47,319 nt of DNA from Thermoanaerobacterium butyriciformans (GTDB lineage: Bacteria > Bacillota > Thermoanaerobacteria > Thermoanaerobacterales > Thermoanaerobacteraceae), in NCBI RefSeq assembly GCF_017874545.1, contig NZ_JAGGLT010000027.1, positions 1-47,319 of the forward strand. Reading direction: 5' to 3'. Within the stretch, counting starts at the first letter, position 1. Each line of letters begins with the position of its first letter. The position numbers and the translations under genes were made by a program. Below the pieces are notes generated by a model that saw only the letters and a list, made by a program, of their open reading frames with translations, made no database searches and was not told the origin of the DNA. Positions 42,691 to 47,319 of the stretch are shown here, piece by piece.

Positions 42691-45327
42691 ATGGATATTG
42701 CAAAGACGTACAATCCAAAAGAATTTGAAGATAGAATATACAATGAATGGATGGAGAAAGGGTACTTTACCCCAAAAATTGATTATAGCAAAAAACCATT
42801 TACAATAGTCATACCACCGCCTAACATTACAGGGCAACTGCACATGGGACATGCACTGGACAACACTATGCAGGACATAATCATAAGGTGGAAAAGGATG
42901 CAGGGATATGTTGCTCTTTGGATACCGGGGTCGGATCATGCCAGTATTGCAACAGAAGTAAAAGTTCTTGATAAAATAAAAGAAGAGACAGGACTTACTA
43001 AAAGAGATATAGGCAGGGAAAAGTTTTTAGAAAGGGCATGGCAATGGAAGGAAAAATATGAAAACCGAATTTTGGATCAGCTAAAAAAACTAGGTTCTTC
43101 TTGTGACTGGACGAGAAAAAGATTTACGATGGATGAGGCTTTGTCAAAAGCGGTCAGAGAAGTTTTTGTTGCGCTTTATAAAAAAGGGCTTATATATCGT
43201 GGAGACAGGATAATAAACTGGTGTCCTAGCTGTAAAACTGCATTATCAGACGCTGAAGTAGAACATGAAGATGAGTCTGGACATCTTTGGTATATCAGGT
43301 ATCCTGTAAAAGGTGAAGATGGATATGTTACGATCGCTACTACAAGGCCTGAAACTATGCTGGGAGATGTGGCAGTAGCTGTAAATCCTAATGATGATAG
43401 GTATAAAGGATTAAACGGAAAAAAACTTATTCTCCCGATAGTAGGAAGGGAGATTCCTATAATTGAAGATGACTATGTAGATCCTTCATTTGGAACAGGT
43501 GCTGTCAAGGTGACGCCGGCCCATGATCCAAATGACTTTGAAATGGGAATAAGACATGGTCTAGAATTCATAAATATAATGAATGAGGATGCTACGATAA
43601 ATGAAAACGGCGGTGAATATTCAGGTCTAGATAGGTATGAAGCTCGTAAAAAGATTGTTGATGAACTTAAAGACATGGGACTTCTGGAAAAAGTAGAAGA
43701 CTTAAATCATAGTGTAGGGCACTGCTATAGATGTCACACGACTGTTGAGCCGTTTTTATCAAAGCAATGGTTTGTAAAGATGGAACCGCTGGCGAAGCCT
43801 GCACTTGAAGCAGTAAGGACAGGTAAAATTGAATTCATACCTGAAAGATTTGAAAAAATATATTTCAATTGGCTTAACAACATAAAGGATTGGTGCATAT
43901 CAAGGCAGCTTTGGTGGGGTCATAGGATACCTGCATGGTATTGCGATGATTGTGGTTATGTCACTGTTTCAAAAAATGATCCAACTTGTTGTGAGCAGTG
44001 CGGTAGCAAAAACATACATCAAGACGAGGATGTGCTGGATACGTGGTTTAGCTCAGCATTATGGCCTTTTTCAACGATGGGATGGCCTGATGAAACGGAA
44101 GACTTAAAATATTTCTTCCCCACTGATGTGCTTGTTACAGGATATGACATAATATTCTTCTGGGTAGCTAGAATGATTTTCATGAGCCTGGAATTTATGA
44201 AAGAGGTGCCTTTCAAGCATGTTTTAATACATGGGCTTGTTAGAGATTCTCAAGGCAGGAAAATGAGTAAATCGCTGGGAAACGGCATTGATCCATTAGA
44301 GATTATAGAAAAGTATGGAGCTGATACGCTTAGGTTTACTCTTATTACAGGTAATGCACCAGGAAATGATATGAGATTTAGCGATGACAAGCTGGAAGCT
44401 AGCAGAAACTTTGCAAATAAGTTGTGGAATGCATCTAGATATGTAATGCTTAATCTAACAAGTGATGATACAACGCTTTATTTAGAGAATCTAAATCTTG
44501 CAGACAAATGGATTTTAACTAGATTAAACAATGTTGTAAAAGAAGTGACGGAAAACCTTGAAAAATATGAATTAGGAATAGCTGCAGCAAAATTATATGA
44601 TTTTCTCTGGAGCGAGTTCTGCGATTGGTATATAGAACTAAGCAAGCCTGTGCTTTATGGTGATGATTTAGAGGCAAAGAAAATAACGAAGTCTGTATTG
44701 AGGTATGTGCTTGATAATACATTAAGGCTTTTACATCCATTTATGCCATTTATAACCGAGGAGATATTTAAAAACATACCACATGATGGCGAAACGATTA
44801 TGCTTAGCAAATGGCCAGAATACAGAGAAGATTTGAATTTTGAAAAAGAGGCAAAGGATACAGTCCTTATAATGGATGCTATAAAAACCATAAGGAATCT
44901 AAGAGCAGAAGCATCTGTATCACCATTAAAAAAGGCAAGAGTGATAATAAACTCAGATAGGGAAGATGTTATAAAAATTTTTAAAGATGGAGAGAATTAT
45001 ATTACTAAACTTGCCGGAGCTAGTGAAGTTATATATGAAAGAGACAAAGATAAACTTCCACAAAAGGCTATGTCTGGGTCAGTTGAAGGCACGTTGATTG
45101 TTATGCCTTTGGAGGATTTAATAGATATAAAAGTTGAAATAGAAAGATTAAGAAGCGAGAGAGAGCGTATAATTAGCGAGTTAAAACGCGCAGAAGGCAT
45201 GCTTAAGAATGAAAAGTTTATAAGTAAGGCACCAAAGCATGTAGTGGATGCAGAAAAGGAAAAGTACGAAAAGTATACTGAGATACTTAAAAATTTAGAT
45301 GATAGGATTGACTACTTAATGAAATGA
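42691..45327 (+). CDS. valS: Valine-tRNA ligase
   Basis: An 878-residue class I synthetase. The HIGH-type motif is HMGH (residues 51-54), the KMSKS motif lies near 524-528, and the CP1 editing domain contains [12 protein letters not shown] zinc-binding Cys cluster (YCDDCG, CCEQCG) and the C-terminal ValS coiled coil (about 812-878) are also present. It charges tRNA-Val and edits misactivated threonine. Expression is controlled by the T-box leader directly upstream; ribosome binding site AAAGGAG before ATG 42691. Confidence 0.97.
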   Translation: MDIAKTYNPKEFEDRIYNEWMEKGYFTPKIDYSKKPFTIVIPPPNITGQLHMGHALDNTMQDIIIRWKRMQGYVALWIPGSDHASIATEVKVLDKIKEETGLTKRDIGREKFLERAWQWKEKYENRILDQLKKLGSSCDWTRKRFTMDEALSKAVREVFVALYKKGLIYRGDRIINWCPSCKTALSDAEVEHEDESGHLWYIRYPVKGEDGYVTIATTRPETMLGDVAVAVNPNDDRYKGLNGKKLILPIVGREIPIIEDDYVDPSFGTGAVKVTPAHDPNDFEMGIRHGLEFINIMNEDATINENGGEYSGLDRYEARKKIVDELKDMGLLEKVEDLNHSVGHCYRCHTTVEPFLSKQWFVKMEPLAKPALEAVRTGKIEFIPERFEKIYFNWLNNIKDWCISRQLWWGHRIPAWYCDDCGYVTVSKNDPTCCEQCGSKNIHQDEDVLDTWFSSALWPFSTMGWPDETEDLKYFFPTDVLVTGYDIIFFWVARMIFMSLEFMKEVPFKHVLIHGLVRDSQGRKMSKSLGNGIDPLEIIEKYGADTLRFTLITGNAPGNDMRFSDDKLEASRNFANKLWNASRYVMLNLTSDDTTLYLENLNLADKWILTRLNNVVKEVTENLEKYELGIAAAKLYDFLWSEFCDWYIELSKPVLYGDDLEAKKITKSVLRYVLDNTLRLLHPFMPFITEEIFKNIPHDGETIMLSKWPEYREDLNFEKEAKDTVLIMDAIKTIRNLRAEASVSPLKKARVIINSDREDVIKIFKDGENYITKLAGASEVIYERDKDKLPQKAMSGSVEGTLIVMPLEDLIDIKVEIERLRSERERIISELKRAEGMLKNEKFISKAPKHVVDAEKEKYEKYTEILKNLDDRIDYLMK

Positions 45328-45355
45328 TTTTGATGCCTCAATAGGAGGTTATAGG

Positions 45356-45892
45356 ATGTTTACACTATTCAAGAAGGTAGAAAAAAATCCAACTTTAACG
45401 ATAAGAGAAGCAAATGTGAGAGATGCCAAAGGAATAGTGAAGCTGCTTGATAGCGTCGGGAAAGAAAAAATATACATGGTTTCAGAAAATTTAGGGTGGT
45501 CAGAAGAAGAGGAAAAACAATTGATAAAGCGACTTGACCGAGGGAAAGACCTGATTCTGGTAGCTGATTATGGAGGAAATATTGTAGGCTGCCTTACTCT
45601 TTTTAGGTATTATGGCGGCAGATCGCCTAAAGTTCAACATGTAGGTGAAATCGGCATAAGCATAGATGCTAAATACAGGAATGTCGGCATTGGGTCGAAA
45701 CTTTTTGAATATACGATTGATTGGGCTAGAAAAAGAAACTATAAAAAATTATGTTTGAGTGTTTTTAGTTCCAATACAAAAGCTATCCATCTGTATAAAA
45801 AATATGGATTTGAAGAAGAAGGGCGTAGAAGGAAACAATTTAAAATCGGAAATGAATATGTAGATGAAATACTGATGGGATTATTTTTGTAA
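45356..45892 (+). CDS. GNAT family N-acetyltransferase
   Basis: A 178-residue acetyltransferase. The acetyl-CoA-binding loop EIGISIDAKYRNVGIGSKL has R-N-V-G-I-G, and the C-terminal HLYKKYGFEEEGRRRKQF is typical of RimI/RimL-like GNATs. The substrate is unknown; it could be a protein N-terminus, antibiotic or small molecule. It starts 29 bases after valS with AGGAGG upstream, so it is probably transcribed with valS. Confidence 0.88.
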   Translation: MFTLFKKVEKNPTLTIREANVRDAKGIVKLLDSVGKEKIYMVSENLGWSEEEEKQLIKRLDRGKDLILVADYGGNIVGCLTLFRYYGGRSPKVQHVGEIGISIDAKYRNVGIGSKLFEYTIDWARKRNYKKLCLSVFSSNTKAIHLYKKYGFEEEGRRRKQFKIGNEYVDEILMGLFL

Positions 45893-45897
45893 AACAT

Positions 45898-45929
45898 CCC
45901 CAGACAAGACATTTATTGTCTGGGGTTTT
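45898..45929 (+). terminator. Terminator after the GNAT gene
   Basis: CCCCAGACAA (45898-45907) pairs with TTGTCTGGGG (45916-45925), loop GACATTTA, followed by TTTTG. It ends the valS-GNAT transcript. Confidence 0.85.
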
Positions 45930-45949
45930 GAATTTCGGAGGATGAGAAT

Positions 45950-47227
45950 ATGAATTATCAAGATGCTATAAATTACATTCATAACACACACAAGTTTGGA
46001 ATGAAACTAGGCCTTGAAAATATAAAACGCTTGCTTATACATATGGGAAATCCACAGAGCAATTTAAAATTTATTCATGTAGCTGGGACAAATGGAAAAG
46101 GTTCAACATGTGCTTTTATAAATAGTATTTTACTTGAAGCAGGTTTTAAAGTAGGTCTTTATACATCTCCATATTTAGAAGAATTTGAAGAGAGGATGAG
46201 GATAAATAATCAAAATATTCCAAAAGACAAGTTGATATATTACGTTGAATACATAAAACCTATTATAGAAAAGATTGTTGATGAAGGATATAACCATCCT
46301 ACAGAATTTGAGATAATCACGGCAATTGCATTTAAATATTTTTGCGACGAAAATGTTGATTTTGTTGTGCTAGAAGTAGGGCTAGGAGGGCGTTTTGACG
46401 CTACAAATGTCATAGAAAGATCGCTAGTATCTGTAATAACAACAATTGATTATGACCACATGGATAAGCTTGGAGATACTTTAGAAAAGATAGCATTTGA
46501 AAAAGCTGGCATCATAAAAGAAAATGGGACAGTCGTTAGTTTTTATCAAAAAGATGAGGCACTTAAGGTAATAGAGGAAGTTTCTAGGCTTAAGAATGCA
46601 TCCCTATCTGTTATGGATACAAATGATGTTAAAATTAAAGAATCTGACAGCAATCATCAGGTATTTGACTACAAAAATTACAAAAATCTTAAGATAAGCA
46701 TAATTGGAAAGCATCAGGTTTACAATGCTTCACTGGCTGTTATGGCTGTAGAGAAGCTAAAACAATATGGTATAAGTTTTAGTGAAGATGTGATAAAAAG
46801 GGGACTTATTAATGCAAAGTGGCCAGGAAGAATCGAAGTTATCAGTAAGTTACCATTAATCGTAATAGATGGTGCCCATAATCCCCAAGGCATGGCTGTA
46901 TTAAAGGAAGCTTTGAATTTATTCACATATAATAGATTGATACTTGTCATTGGCATGCTGAAGGACAAAGATACAGATAGTATGTTAAAATTGATAGTTC
47001 CTGAAGCAGACCTTATAATAACAACAAAACCCATAAGCGATAGGGCTTACACTGCAGAAGAATTATCACAAAAAATTGCATATGATGATGTATTGCATTT
47101 TGAAAACATAGATGATGCAATAAATGAAGCTTTAAAACGTGCAGGAAAAAATGATTTAATATTATTTTGTGGTTCCATTTACATGATAGGGTATGTCAGG
47201 ATGTATTTAAAAAATGTAATAAAATGA
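45950..47227 (+). CDS. folC: Folylpolyglutamate synthase/dihydrofolate synthase
   Basis: A 425-residue Mur-ligase-fold enzyme. The P-loop HVAGTNGKGST is near residues 44-54, VLEVGLGGRFDATN near 141-154, and the C-terminal domain has VIDGAHNPQG. It adds glutamate to dihydropteroate and folates with ATP. GGAGG lies eight bases before ATG 45950. Genes valS and folC are often neighbours in Firmicutes, which supports the assignment. Confidence 0.95.
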   Translation: MNYQDAINYIHNTHKFGMKLGLENIKRLLIHMGNPQSNLKFIHVAGTNGKGSTCAFINSILLEAGFKVGLYTSPYLEEFEERMRINNQNIPKDKLIYYVEYIKPIIEKIVDEGYNHPTEFEIITAIAFKYFCDENVDFVVLEVGLGGRFDATNVIERSLVSVITTIDYDHMDKLGDTLEKIAFEKAGIIKENGTVVSFYQKDEALKVIEEVSRLKNASLSVMDTNDVKIKESDSNHQVFDYKNYKNLKISIIGKHQVYNASLAVMAVEKLKQYGISFSEDVIKRGLINAKWPGRIEVISKLPLIVIDGAHNPQGMAVLKEALNLFTYNRLILVIGMLKDKDTDSMLKLIVPEADLIITTKPISDRAYTAEELSQKIAYDDVLHFENIDDAINEALKRAGKNDLILFCGSIYMIGYVRMYLKNVIK

Positions 47228-47272
47228 TTAAGGTGTCAAAAGTATTTTTTTCATCCAAGTTTAGATGAAATA

Positions 47273-47319
47273 TGGTAAAATAGAAATATAAACAAAAGGA
47301 AATAGAAGGAGCGATACAT
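47273..47319 (+). promoter_or_regulatory. Promoter and ribosome binding site of the next gene
   Basis: An extended -10 box TGG-TAAAAT at 47273-47281 is followed by AAGGAG at 47306-47311 and, six bases later, AT at 47318-47319, which is probably the first two bases of a start codon. The gene itself is outside the window. A small hairpin (TTTCATC/GATGAAA) lies at 47249-47270 after folC. Confidence 0.5.

Noticed and set aside
1-47319. CRISPR arrays, tRNA or rRNA genes, intact insertion sequences, replication origin
   Set aside because: Looked for regular repeats, CCA-ending cloverleafs, transposase motifs with terminal repeats and DnaA-box clusters; none was convincing.

Overview
The window is AT-rich, with short intergenic gaps, strong GGAGG-type ribosome binding sites, frequent TTG and GTG starts, a T-box leader and clostridial promoters (TTGACA/TATAAT). 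It looks like chromosome from a low-GC anaerobic Firmicute. The flavodiiron protein next to an NADH:rubredoxin-oxidoreductase-like gene, the S-layer homology protein and the general gene style suggest the thermophilic Thermoanaerobacterium/Thermoanaerobacter group. The genus is an inference from style, not a database match.

Left end (1-3115): an SDR dehydrogenase faces left towards a promoter with repeated TATCGTGATA sites. It is followed by a decayed stretch holding a short oxidase-like remnant, a small basic protein, and a toxin-antitoxin pair in which the antitoxin is intact but the PIN toxin is broken. A TetR regulator (2513-3115) then precedes an ABC exporter (ATPase plus a large FtsX-type permease with a long coiled coil, 3267-7223).

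Defence operon (7287-15870): one good promoter and one terminator bracket five tightly packed genes. These are a MIF-like tautomerase followed by a complete type II Wadjet system, jetA-jetB-jetC-jetD (TIGR02677, TIGR02678, TIGR02680, DUF2399/Toprim), a known SMC-type plasmid-restriction machine. A convergent Rpn-family nuclease lies just beyond it. The tautomerase as lead gene of this operon is the most unusual association in the window.

Cell-surface region (16890-25853): phosphomannomutase/phosphoglucomutase, a LoaP/NusG-like antiterminator, CpsC-CpsD-CpsB (chain-length protein, tyrosine kinase, PHP phosphatase) and GalU. No glycosyltransferases are present. On the opposite strand are a frameshifted lipoprotein, an Asn/Ser-rich membrane-anchored protein and an SLH-domain surface protein.

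Mixed housekeeping region (25854-38886): YkvI-like membrane protein, DUF2225 protein, a calcium-type P-ATPase, nucleoside diphosphate kinase with an MFS exporter, lipid II flippase Amj, a YkuK-like protein, the flavodiiron protein/NADH oxidoreductase pair for O2 or NO detoxification, a PAP2 phosphatase, a weak GNAT-like protein and a CDP-alcohol phosphatidyltransferase.

Right end (38955-47319): the nickel-pincer cofactor genes larE-larB-larC, with larC split by a programmed -1 frameshift site (A AAA AAG), then convergent bioY with a likely BirA operator. These are followed by a T-box-controlled valS, a GNAT acetyltransferase and folC. The window ends at the ribosome binding site of the next gene.

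No rRNA, tRNA, CRISPR array, intact insertion sequence or replication origin was recognised.
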